This document shows, in pieces, positions 1 through 11,669 of a stretch of DNA of 64,000 bases; the first letter of the stretch is position 1, and the number at the start of each line of letters is the position of its first letter. Under the pieces are notes generated by a model. It saw only the letters and a program-made list of their open reading frames with translations, was not told where the DNA came from and made no database searches. The position numbers were made by a program, and so were the translations under genes. This DNA comes from Cinclus cinclus (Eukaryota > Chordata > Aves > Passeriformes > Cinclidae). The DNA lies in the NCBI RefSeq assembly GCF_963662255.1, contig NC_085072.1, positions 6,039,001-6,103,000 of the forward strand. The letters run 5' to 3'.

Positions 1-2010
1 TTGACTCCTCTGGGTGGGTGAGGGACAGCAGCAGGAGAGCCCACCCAGCTCAACATCCTCATTATCCATGGAAAATGGGAGGCTCTTAGTGCCAGGAGGT
101 TAAATTTACACAATGCACAGCCCTGTGAGAGGGCCTTTATTCCCCAGGATGTACCCAAAACCGCTCCCCTGGGGAAAAGCCCTGCAGGTCCCCAGATCCA
201 GCAGCAAACCCAAAGTCCAGCCTCTGGGATGGGTCACACAGGGAATTTGCACATGGGGGGATTGTTGTGCCTCCCAGTGCAGTGGAGCCAACACCTCACA
301 GCAGGGAGCAGGAAGTGTCAGGGCTCTGAGTAGGTCCCCAGCCAGAGCACTGCAAGGTGGGCACCTCCACTGTGTGCAGTTTAGAAGACTCCTGGCATAG
401 CTCCCAAAACAGCAGGTCCCCAGGCACAGTCCTGGGTCTCCTCAGAGCCCCATGCTCAAGCCCTGTGCTCTGCTGGTGTCCAGGCAGTAGCAGAAAGCCC
501 TAAGCCTGTATTTCTCAGGGCAACATGGACTTTGCTGGAGGAGCCATGCTGCAGAGCCTGGAAGCTGGTCAGGTCACCTGGAGACAAGGTAGGGACAGAG
601 AAACACTAGGAGAAGAGAAGCCCCTCAACACCCGTTTGTCCCTTGTCCCACTTTGGGATTTTGTCTGAACTGAACAAGTGGCCTCGGAAAAAACCCAGCA
701 TTTTCCTGCTTGCTGTGGCTTTCCTCAGCCTGGGAATCTGCAGTGACACCTTCCCCTCCCTTTTCTCTCCTGTACCCGTGTCCCTCTGGTCCCAGCTTGG
801 CTGGGGCTGCTGGAGGCTGTGGTTTGTTTTTTCTTTGTCAAAACAATTCATTGTTTGGTGGCAGCTGCAGGCGTGGGGACCGGTCCTGCCAGTTCCCTTG
901 GCTGGAACAGTTTTGGTGGGGTAAAAGGTAAATTTTTTTCTGGATAAGCTCCAAGGTCTGGTCCCTGGGGAACAGGGTATCCCCACAGGTACTCCGGGGA
1001 CACCCATTGGATCCAGTCTGACCCCCTTGGGCTGTGCTTGGGTGATGATTTCATCCTTCTACACCTGTTGGAGCATGGCTGTTCCCAGCCTGAGGAATGA
1101 AATGAGTGCCTGTGTGGAGGCCAGCAGTGTTAGCCACTGTCTTCCATGCTCCAACAACAACTGGCTCCAGTGCCAGAGACCAGCCCACCCCTCTCCTGTG
1201 CAGATGGAGGCTTGGTGGGTACTGTAGATGGGCTCTGAAGGCAGAGCACAGATCCTGGGAAGCAGCTGGTGTGAAGATCTGTGCTGGTGATAAAAACAGC
1301 CTGGCTGATCAATTCATGGATAATGGGAACACAGCCAGAAGTGTGCAGTTTCTCTGGGCTCTTACTGCCCTCTCCGTGCACTGCATGTCAACTCCTGGTT
1401 TTGCAAAGCAAATCCTGGCTGTGTAGGGGCAATGGAGTGGGGACACCTGCTTTTCTGACAGATAAATTCCCCAGGGACCAGAGCTGGAACCAGCAGTCAG
1501 CCTCTCTATCAGTGGGGTCTGGGACGTGGGGGTGCTGACCACTCATCCTGCTCCCTCTCCCCACCATGCTGGAGCAGAGCTGTCTCCAGGCAACCCAACC
1601 AGGGAAGGAGAGTCTCTCCCCTGCCGAGGTGTGCTGGTGCCACACATACCTCACATACCTGGATGCAGGCATCACCAGGCACCAGGATCCCTAACCCTTT
1701 CCCATTCTCCAGGCAGCAATGCCAGCTGAGTTCTGATCTCCCAAGGATGCCACTGGCCTCCAGTCCCAGTTCCAGTACCCTGAGGATCCAGCATGGTGTA
1801 GGCAGTGCTGGCACCCACCTTGGCAAGGAGCCAAGAGCCTCCATGGTGCCAAAACCTGGCTTTGCTGCCTCTGCGTGTGTCCTTCCAGCCATGAGCAAAC
1901 TAAAGTGCAGTTCACTCCTTGAACCCTGTCACCCCTCTGGAACTGGGACTGCACCTCCCTCCATCCTCCTCTCAGACAAGGATGCTCCCAGCTGCCTTAG
2001 AGAAACAGAA
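1..2010. other. Intergenic, nothing recognised
   Basis: Unique-looking GC-moderate sequence. Open frames are short and overlap on both strands. No repeat, RNA gene or exon is supported. Confidence 0.5.
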
Positions 2011-2011
2011 G

Positions 2012-2281
2012 TCATAGAATGGTTTGGGTTGGAAGGGACCTTAAAATCATTTCATTTCATCCCCCCTACCAAGGGCAGGGACACCTTCCACTGTCCCAGG
2101 CTGCTCCAAGCCCTGTCCAACCTGGCTGTGGACACTTCCAGGGATGGGGCGGCCACAACTTCTCTGGACAAGCTGTGCCAGGCCCTCACCATGCTCACAG
2201 GGAACAATTTCTTCCTAATCTCTAATGTAAACCTGCCCTCAGGGTTTGAACCATTCCTCTTTCTCCTGTGTCCTAAGTCAC
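2012..2281 (-). mobile_element. CR1 LINE 3' fragment
   Basis: Begins CATAGAATGGTTTGGGTTGG and continues with the CR1 3' region (TCCACTGTCCCAGGCTGCTC, ACTTCCAGGGATGGGGC). The CATAGAAT terminus at the left shows minus orientation. 5' truncated. Confidence 0.9.
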
Positions 2282-2289
2282 AATGCAAG

Positions 2290-5200
2290 TTGTGATGTAT
2301 AGAGTCCACTGCAGGTGGAGGCTTCCCAGATCTTTGTCTGCCCTAAACAACGTTCAGGGGGATCAGACTGGATCCCTGCTTATTTCCAGGATGCTGAAAG
2401 GTCCACCATATTCCCTGCAGCATCTCACACTCCCAGATGCAGCCTGGCCAGCTATGCACTGGCTGCTCCCAGCAAGCACTCACCCCATGCTCAGGCCATG
2501 GCGATCTGACATGTCCTGCACCCCAACCTGGAACATGCAGGAAGTGAGCCTGGGGAAACATCAACATGAGCCGAAATTGTGTGGCTCTTCAAACCTCCCA
2601 GCCCACATTTCACATCCTTGGAGGAAGAAGGTATCTTTTCTGCTGGTATCTGACTTCCAGCTGAGCCCATGTCAGAGCAGGCAGAAAGTTTTTGCATGTC
2701 TAGCAATGCAAGTGCTGTGTTTCAATTTTGACATGCATGTGGATGTGTGTGCCTTTGTTGTAGATGCCTCAGCAGGTGAGAGTCTGCATATAGCTGGGTC
2801 CCCAGGATGCTTTCAGGTGTTCTCCTGGCTCTGGGTGCTCTCTGCAGGGTGAGTGCATGGAGAGGAGAATCACTTTATGCCTCTCCAGGGGCTGCAGGTC
2901 CTACTCTTGCACCATCAGTTCTCATTGCAAGGACTCCATAAGATCATCCCACTCATCTCTCTGCCAGTGGGTTTTGCTTAACCCACTGTCTTGGAGTGAT
3001 TTATGATGATAGTCTATTCCATGACTGGATGTGTGCAGGGCTGGGGAAAGGGGGGAGCTTTGGGGTTTTTGGTGGCATTTTTGAAGACTCACTGCCCAGG
3101 CATTCTGTGGTGCTATGTGGTTTGGTTTTGCTTGAGTTGCTTGGGGTTTTTTGGCCCAGGCAAAAAGCTTTTCCCTTCCCTGGCTTGGAGAAGCTGCAGC
3201 AGCAATCTTTCAGTTGCCTTGGGGTGAACTGAACAGCATCTGGTTGGGGGCTGGAGAAGTGGGGCTGGTGGGAGTGGACCACCCTGTCCCAGCCCCAAGC
3301 CTCAGGGAGCTGAGCTGGGCAGAGAAAGAACACCAGAGAATCCAGCCCAGCTGCTTCACCTGCCCTGGAGAGCAGGTTGACACCAGAGAGCCACCAGGGT
3401 TTTGACTCCTGCTGGAACTCCTCTGTGGAAGTTCCACTTCCCTTAGTGTGAAAGCTGGCACCATCTCATACCACATGTTGGGAAAGGGTATTTACTTGTT
3501 CAGTGTTTGCCCCATTCTCTGGACATTTTTGTGTCTTTGTTCCTGTTGGGGGGCGAGGGGGAGGAGGGCATGAGTTCTGATAGTTCAGTGTTTAGCAGTT
3601 GTTTGCTTTTCATCCTTGCTTTGTGGGCACTGTTGTTAAACTGTTGGGGTTTTTTTGTTTTTTTTTCTCACTTTCCTCTATTAGCATTCTTTTTGCAATG
3701 GAGGGGGATTGTTGAGACTACTCATTGCAGAGTATCTCCTCTTAAATTTGTCTCAAAACTGAGACACCCACACTACAAGCTTCTCCTGCATCCTCCAGCC
3801 TGCTGTCTGCCTGGCTTTGGGCAGCCCATGCTGCAGAGTCTGACACCCTGAGACTGCCTGAAGTGATTCTTCCCCCTGAGCCAGCCTGCCTATCCTGACA
3901 GTACCCAGAGACTCATGCCATGCAGGTCCATGCTCCCAAGAGCCCTCTAGCCAAAGCCCTAACATCACAGGGGTGTGGGGATGGTCTGGACACCCTCAGT
4001 CTCTCTGCTGCAGCTCCAGCTCCTCACAAACCTGCACAGCTCACAGTGGAGCAGGAGGGCAGGATAGGACAAAACCACAGATGGGATGTTCTGTGCCTGA
4101 GAACAGAAAAGCTTGTGTTTGGAAGAGAGAGCCTGAGCACCAGGCCAGGCATGGCTCACAGGGGTTCTGGGTGTCACACCCACAGCACAAGCAGCGTTAT
4201 TTGGAAGCCCTCGCAAGTGGCATAAAGAAGGAAAGGGGCAGGCTATGAAGCATCACATGGGATCATGCAGGTGTCTCTGGAGGACACTAAAGGGGAGCTA
4301 CACACAGGCAGCACCCAGCACACACTGTGCTCCAGATCCTTTGCTAGTTAGAAGAGATGATTGAATCTGGGCTGCCCAGGGGTGCCAGGAAATTTTTGTT
4401 TCCTGGAGAGATGGATCCCAAGAGACTGATGGGACTGCTAGCCCAGACTCTCCTCGGCTGTGAGTTCCGCCCACTGGCCCTGTAGTCCAAGAGGCTCTGC
4501 CAGGTGGTGGCTGGTCCAGGCTGTGTCAGCCTGAGCACAGCTCTCGTCACCAGCACGATCTGGCTAGCGGCTAATGGCAAGCACCCAGGTGACTGGTCCC
4601 TGAGGGCAAGCTGAGTTGACCTGAGCTGGGGATGCAGGTATGAGTGACAGAGCTGTGCTACAGCGCTGAATGCTGGAGACACGGCATGGAGGTGAGCAGG
4701 GAAAGCCTGGCAAGGAGCTCAGAGCACTTGGAGCAAATGGGTCTGGCACATATACCGTATTTCCATCTCCTCAGGTGTTACAGCTGTTCAGTATTGCCAG
4801 CTCTGGAGTGAAAGGAGTTTAGGGAAACCCCACCTTGGTGATGAGACCAGATTTGGATCTTGTGGCTAAGGAAGGAAGCCTGCTCCAGGCCATCTTCCAG
4901 CACCAGCAACCAGTCTGGAGCAGATTTCCAAGCTGATGGGCACTCTGTTCAGTCCTAGATGATATGGCTCATGCTCAGCAAGGCTGCTCACAGCCACAGG
5001 ACAGCCCTGTGCTGGAGGAAGCAGTGGGTGGAAGTGCCCAGGGTGATACACTGCAGAATGTGCAGAGCCAAAGGATGGGGAGATCCCCATGGTATGCAAA
5101 CCAGTAAAGCAGAGGAGCATGTGACTGTGGGGTATACCTGTCTGAGACAGAAATGCCTGGCAGCCCCAGGAAAGGAGCTGAGCCTGCCCACCATCTCCAC

Positions 5201-8200
5201 CTCTCCAAGCTGGTGGGCTGTGCCTGGATTCACACCAGCCTGCTCCCCTAACAAATCACCCCTCCCAGGTGCCAGGGTGAGCCATGAGCTGAGACCTGAC
5301 ACTGCCTTAGAGGGTTGCTCACACCTTCCCCATGAAGCTGGCAAGGGCAGCCTTGCACTGTGGAGTACCTGGGCTGATGGCCCATAGGCAGAGCTGATGG
5401 CCCATGGGCAGGGCTGAGCCCCAGCACAGGCTCTGCAGCCACCAGCCCAGTGGAGCCCAGTCTGGACCCCCCCCCCCCCCAGCCTGTGCCTCTCCTTTTG
5501 CCCATGGGTGCTGGGAGCAGAGCCATGGCTGGGCTCCTGGAGCAGCCCAGTGCCACAGGCTCTTGTGTTTTGTAGTGCTGGTGGGTGCCAGCACCATCCT
5601 CCCATGCTGCCATAAAGACTTGTTTCCATGCCAGGGAACTACATTATTTCAAAGTAAGTGGAAAGGAGCTGAAGTTCTCCCTCATGGAACCTTGGCACAG
5701 CTGGCTCTTCTCGGAGGTCCTGCAAGGTGCAGAGAACACCTTGAGAGTCTCCCAGCACCAGTCCTGACTGGCCCCTGTGATGAAGGAGTGGGGGACCAGC
5801 TGAGCTCTGCTGCCAGGGAGAGAGTTCCTGCTGGCTCAGAGAGGCAGAGTCAAATTCTCTGTGCAAGCAGAGTGCCTGCATTTTCTTTTCCAAGCTGCAT
5901 TTGCACTGTGCTTGGGTAAAAGTTATTTCCCTCTCCCAGCATCAGTGGCTGGCCCTGGTTGCACAGCCTGATGGAACTTGGAAGGGGTGCATGGCCAAAC
6001 CTTTGCAGGGTGCAGAAATTGCCCCCGGCTCTGAGACTCCTCTTGGAAAGCTGAGAGGTCCTGGTCATGCTGTCCTCCCCACACAGGGGTGGAGGTGATG
6101 TGCTTGGATGATTCTGTGGAGGATGGGTCTCATGGGTCAGTCCTCCACAGGTAAACTGTGGCTGCTGCCTCCCACATGGGAGCCCTTTTGCCACAGGTGG
6201 AGAAACTGAAGCAAGCAGAAGTTGTGACTTACTCCCATTTTCAGGCATGCTGAGGAGGATCTGGGACCCAGCCTCTCGCAGGAGAGGGGACCCACACTGG
6301 TGGCACTGTGAAGTGGAGAGGAGAGGGCAGGATGGTGGCAAGAGGAACAGCCCAGAGTGTGGGATGACTCAGCCGTTATGTGAGGGGGTGAGGCTCAGCC
6401 CAACCTTCCGCAATGTGTTTACCAGCACCCGGGTGGCTGCTGCCTTCCAGGACATGCAGCCCATCCTCCTCAGCCCCAAACCTGCTCGCCAGGCTCAGCA
6501 CAGCTGGAGAGTGACCTGTTCCCACCCCAGCCTGGCTGCCACATGGTGGGGAGGTGGGCAGGGGGCCTCTGGCCAGCCCTCTGCTCCAGCACTGCTGCTG
6601 ACATGCTGCCCCTGTCCAGGGGACAGCAGTAACCCAAACTGAGGTCGTGGAGTGTCCTCCCAGGGCAGCCAAAACCTGCCAGCTGCACCAAAACACAGTC
6701 CCAATCTCTGGGAAGGTGGTGGCACATCGCAGCACATCCTTATGATGTCAGCCCAGGGAGAGGGACAGAAATTCCCCTGCATTCCTTACACAGTTTGCTG
6801 ACTGCCATCACAGCCACCTGGCCACCTTCTGCCAGCTGCCAGGATACGTGTCCTGTGTGGGCAGGACAGAAAGTCAGGGGAAAGTCCCTTTATATGGATT
6901 GTTTTAGAGCTAAACATGCTGTTTTGAGAAACTTCTCGAGAGGAAAGTCAAGGGTAACAAATGCAGAAAGTGTTTTATTTCAATTCAGCTTATTGTGGAG
7001 CTTGAGATAGGAAATGCTGGCCAGAAGCAGAAACCCCAACATTTCCTTCCACAGGGGGCTGGGAAGGAGGGTGTCAGGCCATGTCACTGCCTTCTGCTCT
7101 AGGTTAACTTGTTTTTGCTGTCACAGCACTGCCAGGGACAGACACTCAGCACAATGGTCATCAGTGCTTCTCCTGCAACTGGAAACAACTGCTGTGTCAT
7201 GGGCAGGAGTGCCAGGCACATGAAGACCCCAGACAAGAGGTCCTGGAACCTTCAGTGGAGAACTCAAGTGCTTCCAACAGGTCCATGTTGATCCCTGCCA
7301 CACTGGACACGGGGCACTGCAGAGCAGTGGCACTGCCTGCTGCATCCTGCTGGCACCTGGCCAGCCTGGACCCTTCGTCACACTGAGCAGATGACCTGTG
7401 TGTAGCAGTTAACCTCAAAACACTGTTCCCAGTTAACCTAGTTTGGCTCTGGGCAAGGCTGGGCCCTCTAGAGAAAACCACGTGTGGGCTTGTCTCCTGC
7501 TAGCCTCTTTGCTGGCCCGTTTCCATCGCATGATTCACGTCAGTTCCCAGTGCCAACGGCTGAGAAGGAGCCTGTGTCATTGCATTGTCCCTGGGATATT
7601 TACTGCCTGCTTACTGATCAAGGTCCAGGCTGGCAGGAGCTGGCACCGCAGGCAGAAACTGGTGTCCCCAGCCTGCCAGGAGCTGTGGCTGGGTCGAGGT
7701 GGGGTGGCTGCCCTGGCCCCTCCAGCATCACTGTGCTGTGGGGGGATGGATGGTGAGAGGCAGCTGTGTAGTGCCATGGCTTGGTGAGGCAGCTCCCTGG
7801 CTGCCTGGGGAGGGCTCAGCCATCCTTGCTGCCCTCCAGGCTCCTGCCAGGCACTTGCTCCACCCTGACAGTGCCCCAGCATTCACCCTGACTGCTTTGC
7901 TGCCTGAGCTCTAGGCAGGGCCCACACATGAAAGAGAAATGTCTTCACCCACCCCATGCCAGGAATACCTGCCTGCAGGTCATGTGCACTCATGGGCATG
8001 GCACGTTTTGCCTCAGCTGATTCTCTAATGGGTCCCCAAAGGTGTATTCAGCCCAGCCCCTTCCTCTCTGGGCTGACCTGCGGCTCCCATGCTGCAGCAG
8101 TGCCTGGTAGATATCAGACTCCTGTCCTCATTCCCGGGTCAGAAGCTAGCCAGGGAGCTGGGGAAGGTGCCGCACAGCACACCCTGGAGCCGCCCGTGCA

Positions 8201-9465
8201 GTAATCAGTAACAAAGCGACAGCTCCTCATGTGACCGCAGTCTGCAGCCTCGCCCCTTGGCTGGCGGGCAGGAACAGGCAATGCTGTGGCTATCCCTTGG
8301 TGTGGCCATCGACTGCCACGCAGAGCGGCCCCACCGCCGGTGCTGGGAGGTGCGCAGGGCAGGGGCAGGGCAGGGGACAGCTCCTCTTCCCCGGGGGCTG
8401 TGCTCACCCCATGCTCCCGGTGCTGTGGAGCAGGTGGCCAGGGCTGGGGCCTCAACCCTGGGACATACACCTGAGCCTCTTCTTCTAGTCCTTGTTTAGC
8501 AATGCCCCTCATCTGGGACTAGCTTCTCCCTGACCACCTCTCATCAACTGTGTGGATGTGATGGGAACTTATGTAGCCCCTTATGTCATCTCTGGCAGAT
8601 GACACTCCTGGGATATACCCATCCCTCCAGCAATCTCCAGGACCTGGAATAAAGTTTCATTTCAATTATCATATCTACAACACTGAGACAGAGGGGCCAC
8701 CAAATCCCCTGGTTTCTATGGCAACCAGGAATAACCTCCTTGGAGATGGTGCTGTTTCTGCTAATTTCCATCCCAGACCCTGGTGATACATCAGTTCATG
8801 GATACAGGGGCCAGCATGGCCTTTTGAAGAGTCCCATGAAAACTAAAGCAAGGTTCCTCAGCTGCAGGCTTCTCTACCTGCTGTCTTTGCTGTACTCTCC
8901 TGCTCTGCAAAAATACAAAGCCAAGAGGGATTTCTGCAGTTTCACATACAGGGGAGCAGGACAGGGACCTGCTCTAGTTCAGCCTAGCCTGCACCCCAGC
9001 AGCTCTTTGCTGCAGGTAAGTTCTTCTTGCTGGCAGTCCTACTCCAGACTGGGAGAGCCTCTGCCCCATCATGTGCTTCTCCAAGCTACGATGACAGGTG
9101 ATGGCACCCTGTTCATCGTGTCACACATGACAGCGGTTTTCCTGCATGGAGATCTCACTGGGAGCGGGCAGCTAGTGCTACACTGGTTCGCACCCACATG
9201 GGGCAACTCAGCACAGGGGTGCACAGGGGCTTATTACCCATCCCTGGGACAGGGAGGGACTCTGCTCCAAGGCAGCTCACACACTGCATGGCACAAAGTC
9301 CTCCATGCCCACAGCTGGAGAGAGCCCTGGCAGAGGTTACCCAGACAAGCTATGGAGCCACCTCTGAGCACGGTCCTGGTCAACCTCCTCTGGCTGACCC
9401 TGCTCTGAGCAGGGCTGCTGGACTGGGTGCTCTCCAGACGTTCCTGCAGCCTCATCCTCTGCGCA
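2290..9465. other. Intergenic, nothing recognised
   Basis: About 7 kb without supportable exons or recognised transposons. A C14 run lies at 5467-5480. Open frames reach about 210 aa on the minus strand near 5000-5630 but lack family motifs. Confidence 0.5.
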
Positions 9466-9469
9466 GGTG

Positions 9470-9965
9470 TCTCCCTGCCCCTCGTGTCCAGGGCCGCAGA
9501 GTGCCCAGAGCGAGCGGGGGCTGGGGAGGAGCTGCCCGGCCCCTCCACACCCCGGCTGTCCCTCTGGGCCGTCCCTCAGGGCCGTCCCTCGGCCTCAGCT
9601 ACGGTGACGTCATGGCGGCTGCTGCGCAGGAAATCCTGACCCCGAGTAACCCCGCAGCGCCGATACTTCTGATTGGCTGAAGCGCAGAACGTGGCCCACA
9701 GGGCCAATCAGAACACAGTTACTACTCCCTCAGGTGTGGCAGTGACAGGAGGCCTCTGATTGGCTGCCGGGCCTCTCCTGAGGGTTTATTGGTGGATGCC
9801 TGACGCTGATTGGCTGCGTGATCGGTGCTGGAGGCTCATTGGTTCCTTGCTGAGCGGTGCAATGGAGGCTGGGGCAGGCCCTGGTGCTCGACGGCGTGAG
9901 GGAGGAGGGCGGCCCCGGCCCCCTGCCGTTTCCTGTGGGCGTCGCCTGTGGGGCAGAGCCTTCCC
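9470..9965. promoter_or_regulatory. CpG-rich promoter-like island with CRE, YY1-like site and six CCAAT boxes; no known gene attached
   Basis: A CpG-rich block inside gene-poor sequence. It contains a perfect palindromic CRE TGACGTCA (9605-9612) overlapping ATGGCGGC (9612-9619, YY1-like). CCAAT/ATTGG boxes follow at 9672-9676, 9704-9708, 9759-9763, 9788-9792, 9809-9813 and 9838-9842. Five read ATTGG and one reads CCAAT on the + strand. Clustered NF-Y sites with a CRE and YY1 site are typical of ubiquitous, often bidirectional promoters. I recognise no downstream coding exon on either strand. Confidence 0.7.
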
Positions 9966-11290
9966 TCGGCTCATGCCACCCGTGCACTGGCACTCATATC
10001 CCACCTTAGGAGGCAGGGCGTGGTCCTGCGGCCTTCCTTGTGACCATCCTCTGCTGGGAATGGCCACCGGTGGCCATCGAGGGCCAGGTTTTAAGCATCA
10101 GTTCCCAGTCTTTCTTGCTCCAGTCTGTGGTCTCAGAACAAGCCCAAGAGCTTGAGAAAACAAAACATTACAGGTGGAAAATTATTCCTGGCTACAGTCT
10201 GAAAGCTTTGAACAGTATCTGGGGTTCCTTAGGAGAATAGTGGAAGGGAGGGACTCCATCTGTGCAGCACGCCATGGAGCAGGCATGAGAGCAGGCAGAG
10301 GCACAGGGCGAGGTCAGGGGAAATGGTGTAAGGCACCACCCGTGTTCTTTCCCCCTTGGGCCTGAATCTCCCTTGCTGGCACCAGAGCAGTCCTGTCCTG
10401 CTCCATCACACACACAGGGCTCCTGAGGAGCACTGTCTGAGGCACCAACCTAACTGCTGATCCTCTATCACCATAAGGGCTTCTGGAGCCTTTAATGCTA
10501 CCAGCAGCACCAGCTCAAGAAAGGATTCCCGAGACACCCAGCTGGTGAGCTTAGTCTTTGGGGAGCACTTCACTGCCAAAATCACTCTGACTCTTAACCA
10601 CAACTTACTGCTAGGCCACATGGCATGGATCCCCTGCCAGGCAGCAGCCCCACCTGTGAGTTCCCAAACCTCTGCTTGAAGACATTTCTCTTTGTGAAGA
10701 TCTTGGAATTTTTCTCTCTTTAGATTTATACATGTAAACTAATCTGTTCTGAAATGTTCCTCTCCTGGCATCCTCATAGGAGGAACCTCCTTGAGCTTCT
10801 TCACTGTGCAGAAAGAGCACAGCCTGGGAAGCCCCTGAATGCCTCAGCAGGGACAGCAATGTAAGGGATTCATCTCACTTCTTACAGCTCACTTCCATGA
10901 GTGGTCCTGTTGTACTCTGTTGTTTGTTGACTTCAACCTCTTTGGCAGGCAACCATCTTTTGTCTACTCACAAAACACTTGGAAGTTAGTTGTTATGCTT
11001 TCAGCAAGTTGTTCCTCAAAAAAAAGTGTTGGCTTGCCTGACCATGGTTTCACATTTCACTTGCCCAGGCTTGCCCTCCTCTGTGTTTGGACACGGTTAT
11101 GGCTTATTCAAAGATATCACTTTACTTCCAACTGGCTCCCACGCTTGCTTTTCACAAACATTTGCTATAACACTGCTACAGCCTCTATGAACAGACACAC
11201 ACATTTGCTTTCTGCCTCCAGGATCATATTTACACAACATCCAGCATATTATAAAGGCAAGAGATAAAGCCGTTAAAGAATAGCCAAAGG
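9966..11290. other. Sequence downstream of the orphan CpG island
   Basis: Base composition falls back to average, and becomes AT-richer from about 10680. No exon is supported, although a transcript from the island could run through here. Confidence 0.4.
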
Positions 11291-11294
11291 AGGG

Positions 11295-11665
11295 CTTTGA
11301 GGGTGGTGACAGGTCTGGAGGGGCCACACAAGGAGTGGCTGAGGGCACTTGGTCGGTTCGCCCTGGAGCCTGAGGTCAGACCCCACTGGGGGCTGCAGCT
11401 CCTCCCGAGGGCAGCTCCAATCTCTGCTCTCTGTGACAGGGACAGGACCTGAGGGAAGGGCTGCAGCTGTGTCAGGGAGGGTCAGGCTGGATATTGGGGA
11501 AAGGTTCTTCTTTCAGGGAACGGGCACTGCCCGGGCTCCCCAGGGAATGGGCACAACCCCGAGGCTGCCAGAGCTCCAGGATGATTTGTATAACACTGTC
11601 AGGGACAGGGTGAGAGTTATTGGGATGTCTTCTGCAGGGCCAGCAGTTGGACTCAAAGGCTGCTT
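11295..11665 (+). mobile_element. CR1 LINE fragment
   Basis: CR1-like order of motifs in + orientation: GGCTGGATATTGGGGAAAGG, GGGCTCCCCAGGGAATGGG, then GCAGGGCCAGCAGTTGGACT. The terminal ATTCTATG repeats are missing. Confidence 0.8.
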
Positions 11666-11669
11666 CCAG

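Noticed and set aside
1663..2295. 210-aa + strand frame
   Set aside because: Its second half is a CR1 fragment in antisense, so it is not a host gene.
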